This document shows positions 1-10,226 of a stretch of DNA of 64,000 nt, one piece after another. The notes under the pieces were generated by a model. That model had not been told where the DNA came from. It worked only from the letters and a program-made list of their open reading frames with translations, and made no database searches. Origin of the DNA: Pholiota molesta (taxonomy: Eukaryota > Basidiomycota > Agaricomycetes > Agaricales > Strophariaceae); the NCBI GenBank assembly GCA_014925825.1, contig JACGCK010000035.1, positions 1 to 64,000 on the forward strand, read 5' to 3'. How positions within the stretch are numbered: position 1 is the stretch's first letter; each line of letters opens with the position of its first letter. A program made the position numbers and the translations under genes.

Positions 1-70
1 AAAGGAACTTGATTGTATTTATTTCTGCATTTTGGATAAGATGAAAGAGTTCGCAATGCCTTCAAAGGTC

Positions 71-1316
71 TCAAGCAGTTTCCTGAGGATGTACAACGAG
101 CTTCAACTTCGATACCTGGTCGGATTGCATTCTTGCGAGCCCTCTGCGATACCGGCTAGACCACCAGGCAAAACCTCGATATTATTGGGCTGAAATTGAA
201 GTAGCGTCAATAAGTAAAATAATGGAATATGAATAATAAATACCTTCAGCCAACCCTTCTCAATAAAGCAGAGATCACGTCATGGTAGAACTTTTCAAGC
301 AGCTCTACGTTTGGCGGTTCTCTTAAGATACCAAGAGCGCCGATCACGATTTTGCCCTGTTCAGGTTTGACGGTGGGCGACAGAACTGTAACCAGCTGTC
401 CCCAGTACCAGGATATCAATACCGGTTCTCTGCGTGCTCTCCGAAGATAGCATCGAAACAATCTTGATCGGAGCACTTGTAATCTTGGCGATTTCACTGG
501 CGAGGTCGACGTAGAGAGATTGCGATCTAGGACTTCTGTCGCCCCAAGAGCCTTGAGGTAATCCGTATGCTTGAGAGACGCGGTTGTTATAATCGGTGAG
601 AAGCCAGAAATCTTGGCCAGCTGATAGCTAGGAGATAATAAGCATGCGCACTACTTGGATATGCGAACGTTACGTACCGTTTTGCCCTACAGAGCTAGCG
701 CCGCCGAGAATAATTATGGCAGTACCACCATAAATACCCTGAGTATCCGCAGAAATAGGGGGTGCCATTCCGATTCCATACGGGTATTCGTTGTAAAGCC
801 CAACATAAACGACGTTTAATGCGACTGGGAATGTCGAGGCTTCGTCGAAAGAGGTGTTATCTGGAATCTAAAAATAGATAAAAGAAATGAGCGAACTGCC
901 AGACAAAATTGCGAACGAGATCATACTCTCGCAAGAGACGTCGCCAGAGTTATAGCGTATTGCTGGAAACTGGCTCGTCCATTGACGATCTGTCCTTGAG
1001 TAAAGCTGAAGCGTAGCCCTCAGTGTTTGTGTTCGAGATATATGCCAATTGAGAACATACACTCGGTCTCCCTTCTTGAATTCGATGACACCTTCTCCAA
1101 CTTCCTCAACTTCACCTGAAACATCCGTGCCGAGGATGGCCGGGTAATTCTCGATGATGATGCCATACTTTTGAATCTTCCAATCGACAGGATTCAAAGA
1201 GGTGGCTATGATCTTGACTAAGACTTCTCCGGCCCTGGTCTAGGTACCAGTATTTTATCTATGACAAAATCTCCGAATTTTTTGGTGAGAATTAAAGCTT
1301 TCTGCATAGAAGCCAT
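71..1316 (-). CDS. MDR-superfamily NAD(P)H oxidoreductase (quinone/enoyl reductase-like), frames broken
   Basis: Zinc-independent medium-chain dehydrogenase/reductase, a cytosolic NAD(P)H oxidoreductase related to quinone oxidoreductases and trans-enoyl reductases. The N-terminal GroES-like domain shows NPVDWKIQ, AILGTDVSGEVEEVG and KKGDRV. After short introns comes FQQYAIT, then the nucleotide-binding loop GGASSVGQ at about 700 and a C-terminal block ending HPQETA just before the stop at 71. The start is the ATG at 1316 (MASMQKALIL), which leads directly into the conserved N-terminus. At least two frame breaks are visible: a G seems to be missing in the PGPGEVLV segment near 1235, and another in the GIAEGLARM segment near 140. 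Joining the exons around 440 also needs a frame change. Either the gene is decaying or bases were lost in G runs. Substrate cannot be told. Family assignment is firm; integrity is not. Confidence 0.75.
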
Positions 1317-1642
1317 TGGATCGAGTAGCTGGCGAGTACACTTGGAAAAAAGGAATGTGTTTGCAATTTTCAAGAGTTTGCATTATTTATACGTTGCTCA
1401 ATAATAGATGGCAAATTCGGATGGTGTCATTCAGTTCAACTTTGTAAGTTCAAGGTTGCTGTTGGGTTGCTGACGCAGCGCATCACCTTCCTCTCGCAGT
1501 TGGTGAATCAGAGAGAGCAGAATCGATAGCGCTAAGCCTAATCAATCTAATTAACCATAGTAGATTCTTATCAAGCAATATGCAGCGAGAATGTCCCGAT
1601 GATTACACACTTTCTTAGCAATCACAACTGATAGTGCGTCGT
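1317..1642. other. intergenic: MDR promoter and 3' flank of the first secreted protein
   Basis: About 325 bases between the start of the MDR gene and the stop of the minus-strand secreted protein. I see no ORF, RNA gene or repeat in it. Confidence 0.5.
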
Positions 1643-1969
1643 TCAACATCCTGTTACCGAAAAAGATTTCAAATCAGTCCTATCTAGGCAAAGGATTCCA
1701 GTGTCAGGAATCGTGACACTCGCAGGGGTAATGCAGTTGCTGTCCGTGAATGGAGTTACGGTTCCGCCAGTAGTGCATCCACTGACACTGATCGATTGTC
1801 CTTGGAACGGGACTTGGAAGCAAGATTGAACATCAGGGGTGTTGGAGTTGGATCCCACAACAGTGATGGTTGCGCCGGAGTCGCCCTCAACGTTGCATTG
1901 ACCTCCTGCATATACACCGACGCTATACGCAGCCATGCAGCTGGTGATGTGCGCAGAAAGTGCCAGCAT
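1643..1969 (-). CDS. small secreted six-cysteine protein (paralogue A)
   Basis: Predicted 108-residue secreted protein, closely related to the gene at 3079-3426. The mature part carries six cysteines in the same positions as the paralogue (contexts QCNVE, QSCFQ, SGCTT, SNCIT, ILCLD, TGC-end), so three disulfides are likely. The family is unknown to me; such proteins in basidiomycetes are often called effector-like or small secreted proteins, which is inference. The start is uncertain. The ATG equivalent to the paralogue's start (near 1994) is preserved, with its upstream sequence, but a two-base loss in the signal-peptide codons puts it out of frame. The first usable ATG is at 1969 and gives a shortened but still hydrophobic leader (MLALSAHITSCMAA). 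Confidence 0.7.
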   Translation of the reverse strand: MLALSAHITSCMAAYSVGVYAGGQCNVEGDSGATITVVGSNSNTPDVQSCFQVPFQGQSISVSGCTTGGTVTPFTDSNCITPASVTIPDTGILCLDRTDLKSFSVTGC

Positions 1970-3078
1970 GGTTAAGACCAGTAAAGCGCATCGCTAAAAA
2001 TATGAAATGAGGAATTATGAGATTATTTATTCAAATCCAAGCGACTGACTTGTTTGTACTATCCCAAAAAAATGGCGGAAACACAACGTTAGCTGCATGT
2101 CTATCGAGAATGGCCATCTTCTCAAATTGACGACTCACAAATTATACAAAAATAGTGATGTCTTCAGGCTGAGTACTGAGAACTTAGTACTTAGTATTGA
2201 ATCGTTTCCAAGTTGTACTTCATATTTATAGGTTCAATAACTCTATTCTGGTAAATATCTTTCCCCATGTCTTTCGGCTGCTCAAAGAATAATATATAGG
2301 GTAACAAGAGAGTTTCCAGGTTTGTGAACGGATTCTGCTGGCGCCTTTCTATTATTTTAGATTTGCTTGATGTATCAAATGAATAAGAAGTACTTTCAGC
2401 GGTCGTGAGCATATCTAAATAGGTATCCTCTATGTTTTTCTCAGGTTGCTTGAAGTATTAAATGGAAGAGAAGTGGTTCATGGGAGAGCAGCCATAATTA
2501 AACTCATTAGGCGCTCATTGAACTAGGGGTTGGGCGCTTAATATTAATTGTGTACCCACGGTACGTCCCAGGATCCCACGCGTAAATAGGAGACTGCGGA
2601 GCGCAGGAGCTTCAAAGCTCAAGGGCATCCGTTGATTCCGTAGATTTGTTAATATAACACTTCACAAATAGTTCTCATCCATTTGATACGTCAAGCAATC
2701 TCAAATAATAGGAAGGGCCGACAGAATGCATTCACAAATCCAGAAACCCTCCAATTACATTTTATCCTTTGAACCCCTGAGAAACACGGCAAGTGGGATT
2801 CGCCACTTGTCTTCGAACTGATACGGCATGCAATTTTTTCGAATACAACTAGGGCCTATTATTATTTGCAAGAGCAGAATACGTGGGTATTCAAATTTCT
2901 TCAATAAATCTGGAATCCTATAAATATAAAGTAAAACTAAAGGACAATTTGACACTCAGTCCTCAGGCCTCAGCGCTCAGCCAATTTTCTTCTGGGGATA
3001 GTAGAACCAGTCAGTTATGTCTCATCGCTTGAATTTAGATATATAATCTGATATATTCCTCATTCCATATCTTTAGCG
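1970..3078. promoter_or_regulatory. shared divergent intergenic region between two secreted-protein paralogues
   Basis: The two paralogues point away from each other across about 1.1 kb. The last 40 or so bases before both start codons match in inverted orientation (ATTCCTCATT, then CATAT, TTTAGCG and the ATG), showing that the duplication included at least the proximal promoter. No convincing gene lies between; a 73-codon minus-strand frame at 2191-2412 has no recognisable features. Confidence 0.5.
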
Positions 3079-3426
3079 ATGCGCTTTACTGCTCTTACAG
3101 CCATGCTGGCTCTTGCTGCGCACACGAGCTGCATCGCCGCGTATAGCGTCAGTGTATATCAAGGCAGTGGCTGCAATGTTGGTGCCGCTTACCTTTCGAG
3201 CATCACTGTTGTGGGGTCCAACCCTGACATCCCTGAAGCAAAATCTTGCTTCCAAATCCCGTTCCAAGGGCAATCGATCAGCGTCGCCGGATGCACCACT
3301 AGCGGAACCGTAACTCCGTTCACAGATAGCAACTGCATCACCCCTGCGAATGTGGCGATTCCTGGCACTGGAATACTTTGCCTAGAGACTACTCCTTTGA
3401 AATCCTTTTCCATAACGGGATGTTGA
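3079..3426 (+). CDS. small secreted six-cysteine protein (paralogue B)
   Basis: A single-exon 115-residue protein. Residues 1 to about 21 form a classic signal peptide (MRFTALTAMLALAAH, then a small-residue cleavage region before YSVSVY). The mature chain of about 94 residues has six cysteines (GCNVG, KSCFQ, AGCTT, SNCIT, ILCLE and the C-terminal residue), consistent with three disulfides. It ends exactly in SITGC, as paralogue A ends in SVTGC. The start is supported by the complete signal peptide and by flanking sequence conserved in inverted orientation upstream of paralogue A. Family and function not recognised; secretion is well supported, an effector or surface role is inference. Confidence 0.85.
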   Translation: MRFTALTAMLALAAHTSCIAAYSVSVYQGSGCNVGAAYLSSITVVGSNPDIPEAKSCFQIPFQGQSISVAGCTTSGTVTPFTDSNCITPANVAIPGTGILCLETTPLKSFSITGC

Positions 3427-3763
3427 GCTACGCACTATCGGTACAGTGTTGAATAGAATTCGAATTTTCACGTTCATACGCCGAATTACCTTTGGAATTG
3501 ACTACCGAAAGTATTTTTAAAATGTGAAAAATGAGAGAGGGAATGATTCACCGATTCACCTCATCTCATCCTCTACAAATACCTGGATCCAAGAGATATC
3601 ATTTTCCTAATTCTGATACATCGCTTGTTTTTCTGGTCTGAAGGCCTTTCCCTCTTTTAAAACTAACCAACTATCGCTCCTAGACCATCTGTACCATTCG
3701 CTTGCCCAAAAACTTCCCCAATTCTGTACTGCATATTCGAGTGTAGAAATATTGTCAAGGATC
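3427..3763. other. convergent intergenic region
   Basis: Separates the 3' ends of the plus-strand secreted protein and the minus-strand DUF6535 gene. Pyrimidine-rich, no ORF of note. Confidence 0.5.
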
Positions 3764-6700
3764 CTAATCCGACTTTCCAGCCTCATTCGGAGGTTCCATA
3801 TGAATGATCACATGCCCCTGCGTCGACTGCTCCTGTGGAAGGCTGTTATCGGAAACTGCGAGGATGTCGATAGGCTCGACCTGCACCGCAACATTTGGTA
3901 ACGCAATGCCAATGGCCAAATGAAGTTCGCCAGGCGGAAGGTCATGCTCGTCGTTGTGGCCGGTCTCATTCACTACGACCTCCTCCGACGCTGAATCATC
4001 AACACCTGGATCTTCTATCGTTGTCGCAGGATGATTTTGGATGGAAGGCGCGCTAGAAGCAGATTCCTCCTTGGGTATTTGGGGCTCGGAGCCGGGGCGT
4101 GTGGATGCGACTCGATCATCGGTATCGCCATTCTGAGGGCGCGCGTTGCGAGAGGGATCGATGATGCGGTAGTATGCCGTAGGAAGCAGAGGGCTGGTAC
4201 CAACGTCAATTTGATTCCCCAAGGGGATGGCCACCTTCAACAAGTGATCGGGTCCAACGTCCGTAGGGCTTCTATCCGCAGAGGCGGGTACTGTGTTTGT
4301 TCGCAACGTTGAGCGCGATTATAAAGAAAGAATGGGATGAGAAATATAATACCTTGCTCGGTGCGCCCGGTAACATGTTGGAAGATTCGGTTCCACCACC
4401 TGTCCGAGAATCTCTCATAGCTACCGAGGAACCCTTGGAACCGTCTCTCGATCAGCTCGTTCCTCCGGCCAGATGTCCACGTCCTGTGCAAGGCATCGAG
4501 CAATGTCCTGAGTGCCTGCCCAAAGCTATTGTCCCGGTTATCGACAATATCCTGATCTGACAAGAAGTGCAGAAGCCCCCATACGAAACTCGCGGAGAAA
4601 TAGAAGAAGACGTCCAGTGGAATTTCCTCGTAGTCTAGTGGCATATCGGAGAGCCTATCGTTTAGTTGGTCGCCTATAAACTCGAAGATTCTGACGAATT
4701 CGTTGTCGACCTCCCGTAGTGCGAGATGCCTGGTATCCTTCGGGCCAATCGCAAATAGAGGGTAGTCAAATAAGCTAACGAATTGAGTACATCGACCATG
4801 TGAGAGTGTGTGCATAGGGAATTCATCGTTTCATCCTGCGTGATACGATGAGAAGCAGCCAACTTGAGCAGCGTGCTGAGAACATTCGATATCGTTGAAA
4901 TTCGTTGATCTACATAACGTTCAAAGAGAGTTAATATACAACAGGGGACGTTTACGGAGAAAGTCTCACCGGAAAGATATTCAGGCATCATAGAATGGAT
5001 CAGAGGAAATTCGATAATGGTTGGAACAGGGACGAATGAACCATAGACCCCAGTAGGCGTCAAAGGCGCAACATGGCTACTGGATTGCAGTATGCGCGAC
5101 CACAGCTCGAGCTGGTACCTGGCGAGCACCGGCGAACTATGGTGTTCAAGAAGCATGCGGAGGAAAGTCACGGTCTGGTCATCGCAGAATAGACGCTGCG
5201 TTATCTTCGGTTCCATGTACTTGTGAAGGCCGTGATAATGTATATCAAATCGCTCGAACTTGTAGATTCCACCATGGAGGAGGAACTTCGACATCGAGCA
5301 AGAAGGGTTCCAGTGCAGTTGTTCGAAGTAATGGTTTCGGCGATCTATCCGTTGGATATCGGAGCCGAGCGAAAGGGTGGGAGAGGTTGTCCATATGGAT
5401 TCGGACAGTTCTTGGAAACAGTGGACCAGCGCCGCGAGATACGATTCCGTATGTTTGGTGCCTGGCGTCTGGGATACAGCCTTGACGAGGCATTTTGTGA
5501 CATCGCTGAGAGGGAAGCTGCGTTTCCAGAGCAGTCGGTGGTGAAACAAATCCGGGTCATCGTCCAGCAGACGCTGATGACACGCGTCCCTCAGAGAAAG
5601 CCATTCCCGGTCAAAGGTGATCCAGGTTTGGTGATTCCACAGGTCGTATACTGATGGTGCCAAATGGTCGGGCATCAATAAGGGACGGTTCTTGATGACC
5701 CATTTCAGGTTGTGAGACTTGTGGTCGTTCTCGAAACTGGGGCTGGGTGCAGGGAAAAACCGAAATATTGCGCGAAGAAAGACCCCATACATTGATCGGA
5801 AAGCATCTGACTGGGGCGACTTGTATGGGCATGGCGTCGGAAGCGTTTCCTGGGGGTAGAGCCCGAAGAAAAAGCAGAGGCCTTGGAGTGACGGAAGTAT
5901 CGTTGTGGCCGTGAGGAAAAGTAGAACTAATCCAATGACGACAGAGATGGGGATCGTGAGCGCGAGACCAAGAGGCCTCGAGAAATCGATCAACCCGGCC
6001 AAAAATAGGACGAGGGCAGCTTGAAGAAGTAGGGGAAGCGCTGCAAACACCTGTGGTAGATACCACGCTTCAGCGGCGGCCTTGCGCATGTGCAGTATCG
6101 CCAGCTTCTCCTTCCCGGAATACCCAACGTAGGACTGGTGCTCGCGTAACCACTGGAGAGCGATGGTACCGGCGAGAACGGTTGTGAGACTGAGAATCAG
6201 GCTGATGAACCAGAAAACGTTGATCCTGATGGCGGACGCCGTTTGCGTAAATGGGGCGAGTATGAATTCTGGATTAACGGATGGAGGCAGCGAAGACGTC
6301 GCGTTGAGGCCATTGGCGATCTGGAAGAGTAACCCGACAATGGCGGCGTTCGGATCTGGCTGAAGAAACGTGTACGATTCGATAACAAACGTCGTGACTA
6401 CAGCAGAGAAAAGACCGGCCTGTGGCATCCTTGTAAGAATCGACGAAATTCGGCATTATAGCATTAACAATTGACTTACGAAGATCAACAGATTTTGTAC
6501 CTCTTCTTTCCACGCAGTGCAACGTACTGTATCAGCCTCGAGTTCAGGCGTCAAAACAGTGGTCCAAGGATCGCCATCCTTTGGAGGTGCATGTTTGTAC
6601 GGTGCGTCGTGGTCCAATATCTTCGTCTCCGGATTACCCGCCTTCGTTTCTGGGTGGCCCTGGCCATGAGTATCAGTCAACTGTACCGGGTGTCGATATC

Positions 6701-6792
6701 GATCGCGCTGATGGGTAGACACTGACCGCTGAAGCATTCGGAGAATTTTCTACGTCTTTTTCAGGGAGACTGTCCGAATGACTCGCGCTCAT
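3764..6792 (-). CDS. DUF6535 multi-pass membrane protein, copy 1 (one apparent frameshift)
   Basis: Exons begin at ATG 6792 (MSASHSDSLPEKD; exon 6792-6727), then 6680-6480 and a long exon from 6419. The DUF6535 domain has the HAPPKDGDPW lead, the DTVRCTAWKEEVQ segment, then AGLFSAVVTTFVIESY, FWFISLILSLTTVL, QWLREHQSY and a paired hydrophobic segment around FLAGLIDF and IPISVVIGLVLLF: about four membrane helices. A long soluble C-terminal region follows, and a Pro/Ser/acidic tail (4306-3764) ends in NEAGKSD. One frame break lies near 4770, where the frame carrying SLCTHSHMVDVL must switch to the one carrying NEFVRIFEFIGDQL. A phase-1 intron at about 4917-4977 removes a segment also spliced out in copies 2-4. 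DUF6535 has no established function that I know of. Confidence 0.85.
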
Positions 6793-6818
6793 GGCTTGGA
6801 TGTCTGTTATGGGCGGAA

Positions 6819-7325
6819 ATGATTGAACAGAGCGAAGTCGGGATGACGGTTTGGACAGAGCAGCGAGCTACGTGGCCGGCTGAGTGCGGGCGTCAACTCG
6901 CAGAACGCTGGGAATCCTATTCCCAAGCTCAAGCGCTCATGTTTCAAGCTCAAGACTCATGTGATCTTTCGTTATCTGTGATCCAACTCCATGTCAAAAA
7001 CGACACGGAAGCTGGTTTGACTGGGGATACTTCACACACCGGCGACGATAAAGCGTTCATGCGTATGCACCCTAATCTCACGATGCAGGTCGCAGAATTT
7101 GCAAATGGGGAGTGCCGCAAAGTTCACAGATTATTCATCCTCGACTTCTTGCCCAATAAAGTCCACGCAGCTGGGTCTGGACGCTTGATCGTCACATTAT
7201 TGAAAGGTGGCCGCGGCGTTGCTACCCAGTATAATATTGGAATCCCTAAAGACCGATGTATATCCACTGAAGTCAAAGTAGCTTTTCATTTAGGTATTAT
7301 TGGCATGCCGTACAAGCCCAGGTGA
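6819..7325 (+). CDS. hypothetical 168-codon ORF upstream of DUF6535 copy 1
   Basis: An uninterrupted plus-strand ORF starting 27 bases from the divergent DUF6535 start codon. It has no recognisable domain, signal peptide or membrane segment, and its composition is ordinary. It overlaps what should be the promoter of copy 1, which argues against it being a real gene. Listed only because of its length. Confidence 0.2.
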   Translation: MIEQSEVGMTVWTEQRATWPAECGRQLAERWESYSQAQALMFQAQDSCDLSLSVIQLHVKNDTEAGLTGDTSHTGDDKAFMRMHPNLTMQVAEFANGECRKVHRLFILDFLPNKVHAAGSGRLIVTLLKGGRGVATQYNIGIPKDRCISTEVKVAFHLGIIGMPYKPR

Positions 7326-8628
7326 TGCGACCCAAATGCTACTGCCCAGCGAGGCAAAGGCATTGTTGGTGGGTGTTACAGATTAGATGAGGAGCGGATA
7401 GAGATCAAGAGGTGAGATGACTCGAAGGGGAGGCTTATGGAAGGGCGAGAGAGAGCCTGGAGAGAGCGTGCAATGTGGCAAGTTGAAAATAGATCTTTGG
7501 ACAGGCGGAATGTTGTTGTGGCTGTGCAGGCGCTTGTTCAAGGGACCTGGGTAGTTTGTACTTGACCTGGAGTGATATATCGGTTGAGAAAGGCGAAAAG
7601 CACAAAGGTGGATAGATAGCAATCAGCTTCTGCGAAAACGCGATGGAAAAGGTACCCGACTCGCTTTTGGGCTTTTGCTCTGATAGACATTATCCATAAC
7701 ACGACCCTATCCAAAGAATTACAATCGAACAAGTTCGATCTTAACACAACGCTGATCAGTTAGGACCAAGATACGGGATGGCATAGATTTGGTGGCACGT
7801 ACTCGCCTGAACCGAGCAGCTGCAGTTTCTACCACATAGAGGACGCCCTCTACGCGACCGACAATCTTCATGAAACGGACGCTCAATGCCGGAAGGCCTA
7901 CCGATTGCATGGCTTGACTCGGGCCTCCTGCAGGATGAGGAGGTTTGATGTGTTAGCTTGCTCGTATCAACGCAAGAAAGATATAGCGAGAAAAATATGG
8001 CGGGCTTGTATATAAGGAATGTACGGGTGGACGTTGAATGGACAATAGAGATCGAGACAAGGACGGTAGGTAGAAATTAAGTCTGAGGAGGAAGGAATGC
8101 GCACGTATATACATGAAGGCGTAGACTCACACCAATGAAAGTTCTCCAGTGCTTGTAAGGTGACCCTTGCTGTCAGGCATCAAGTGTCTAGCAGGGGCAT
8201 GAATATAAGGAACGGCGCGAAAGATAGGCGTTCAGTAGCCCGTGGAACATATGGCAGGATGGTTTTGCAAGTTTTAGAGAGTTTGGCTATCGATGAATGA
8301 CACGCAGGATCTGTGGTGAGTATGGTGATTACACCTATGCAGACAACTACAACATACCTCTTCAAACTTGTTTCAACATCAGACACCAGGCGACGCGATG
8401 AAGCAGGCTGCTACATACCCTGATAGCTCGCCCAGTTCTCGAGAAGGCATACTTTCAGCACGGAACAGACGAACATAGGACGAACAAGGCGATGGTTGAT
8501 GTTGTTGAGGACAGGTCGCGGCCGCGTGCAAAATGAGATCGTACGCGATGACCGGCCCGGAGACTGCCGCCAATGATATTTAGGGACGTGGCCCGCGCGG
8601 CAATGACATTCCAAAAGAAAACATATCA
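7326..8628. other. region without a recognised gene
   Basis: Several short minus-strand frames occur (7719-7910, 7538-7747, 8180-8386). The one starting at 7910 (MQSVGLPALSVRF) is preceded by a pyrimidine-rich stretch that resembles a fungal promoter, and could be the first exon of an unrecognised gene. I cannot join these frames into a convincing protein. Confidence 0.3.
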
Positions 8629-8714
8629 TCCCTCTTAGCTCAGTGGTAGAGCGCGTCACTAGTACCTCCACCTAGGTATATGACGAGGTCAGTCGTTCAA
8701 GTCGGCTAGAGGGA
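8629..8714 (+). tRNA. tRNA-Thr (anticodon AGT) with a 15-nt intron
   Basis: All arms fold. The acceptor stem pairs TCCCTCT (8629-8635) with AGAGGGA (8708-8714). The D-arm is GCTC-AGTGGTA-GAGC. The anticodon stem pairs CGTCA (8654-8658) with TGACG (8681-8685), and the T-arm is AGTCG-TTCAAGT-CGGCT. The anticodon is AGT at 8661-8663. The intron (8665-8679) sits one base 3' of the anticodon, the canonical nuclear tRNA position, giving a seven-base loop once removed. Internal A-box (GCTCAGTGGTAGAGC) and B-box (GTTCAAGTC) promoters are visible. Confidence 0.93.
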
Positions 8715-8738
8715 ATCGGACAGGCTTGGCTCAGCGAC

Positions 8739-8744
8739 TTTTTT
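8739..8744 (+). terminator. Pol III terminator of tRNA-Thr
   Basis: A run of six T residues 25 bases downstream of the tRNA, the standard RNA polymerase III stop signal. Confidence 0.75.
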
Positions 8745-10226
8745 GCTGTCGGCAGAGGGAATATCGACGAAGAAAAGTAGCACGACACTGGCGCGGTGGG
8801 CGTCCGGGGACGAGATTGGGACACACAGAAGTGGTGGTCATGCGAGTTAGACCACTGTACGAGATTATGGGTACGAGGCATATGGTATACGGGGTAAGCA
8901 TGGTGGATTGTACTATACAGCTACCACGTACCTGTAGTACGTAGACGGAAAGGGTTCATGAACGAATAAGAGCTCGAGGGCTCATGCATAATGAATCCAT
9001 GAGATGGTGAACTGCCAAGTATTACAGGTGTTCCAAGTTCAAGCTGGAGTCGAGCTCGAGAGTCGTGGCGGTCCGGAAAGGTCCGCCTTTCTCCGTACAC
9101 TGGGCCTTCTCAGCTTGTCCCACCACCACGACTCCCGCTAGCTCTGCTCCTCCTTCGCACATTGCTGGCACCTTGCTATATTGCAGACTCGCATTTTGGA
9201 CCGTGATTCAGATGCTCTAGCCATCCATCCGTGGCCATTGTATGGCCAACTAGTATAACATTCCCCACCGATCTGCGACTCCCAAAATCCAATTGCTTAT
9301 CGACCTCCTCGGTTTCGGAAATTTCCCCTTCTGGGACAGTCCTTCGTATTGGCCCATGAACCACGCTGGGAAGCTCAGAATTTTAAGGTACTTGGACCAA
9401 CATCCTTTTCTCTACCCCTTCTCGCATTCACAACTTTTGCGCAGTTTGCTATCATCAACATAGTCCAGTTTAAATCTGCTTCGTCATCACATTCAACGGC
9501 CGTTCAATCATTCAATAACACGGGGTGAATCACGATCAGCGAATTAAGCTGCAAGTCCTCGTCCTATCGTCGTGAGATGTACGCTGCTCGTGGTGAATTC
9601 TGGACATTCGCCTTCGAGATGTGATGGTTTTTGACTATGGCTGATGTTTGCATGGTACGTTGTTGAACAGATCTCTAATGTAACCTTTGATTTAAAAATG
9701 GCCTACAGCTTCTCGTTCATGCTCGATATCAGGCCTTACATGGCATCTTATCGACCACTGCTCATCAGCACCCCAATCAACCCCGTCGTGCCGCTGTCCG
9801 GATCGAAATGCCACCTAGTGCTACAGGGAGCGGGGTTTTCTCTTCCAGGTGGACACACATCCTCTATTTCGATGCATGCATACGGATTGTTGATTTTTCT
9901 TTGAAGTACAGCAGTAAAGGCTTTTTTAACCTGGAGAATTTCGTCATTTCTTCACGCGAATCTAAGGTCTTTGGTCATAACTTATAAGGTACGTTCGATT
10001 CCTGGTACGTGTCTATAGAAACTGGAGCTAATAGATCTGACAGACGATATACAAAGGAGCCACGAAAAAGAGTCGACTACATATCGCTCTACGACATGTA
10101 AGTATATATAAAAAATCATTCCGTTTTCTGAATCATAGCTCATATTCCTTCTTCAGTCCGACGAACTTCCATCCACGCAACCCCTGTCTACTCGAAGCCC
10201 CTCCCACTGTTACCCCGCCCGCGAAT
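8745..10226. other. region without a recognised gene
   Basis: Lies between the tRNA and the 3' end of DUF6535 copy 2. Only short unconvincing frames are present (8726-8944, 9176-9364, 9644-9904). The part from about 10.0 kb is probably the 3' untranslated region of the DUF6535 gene. Confidence 0.4.
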
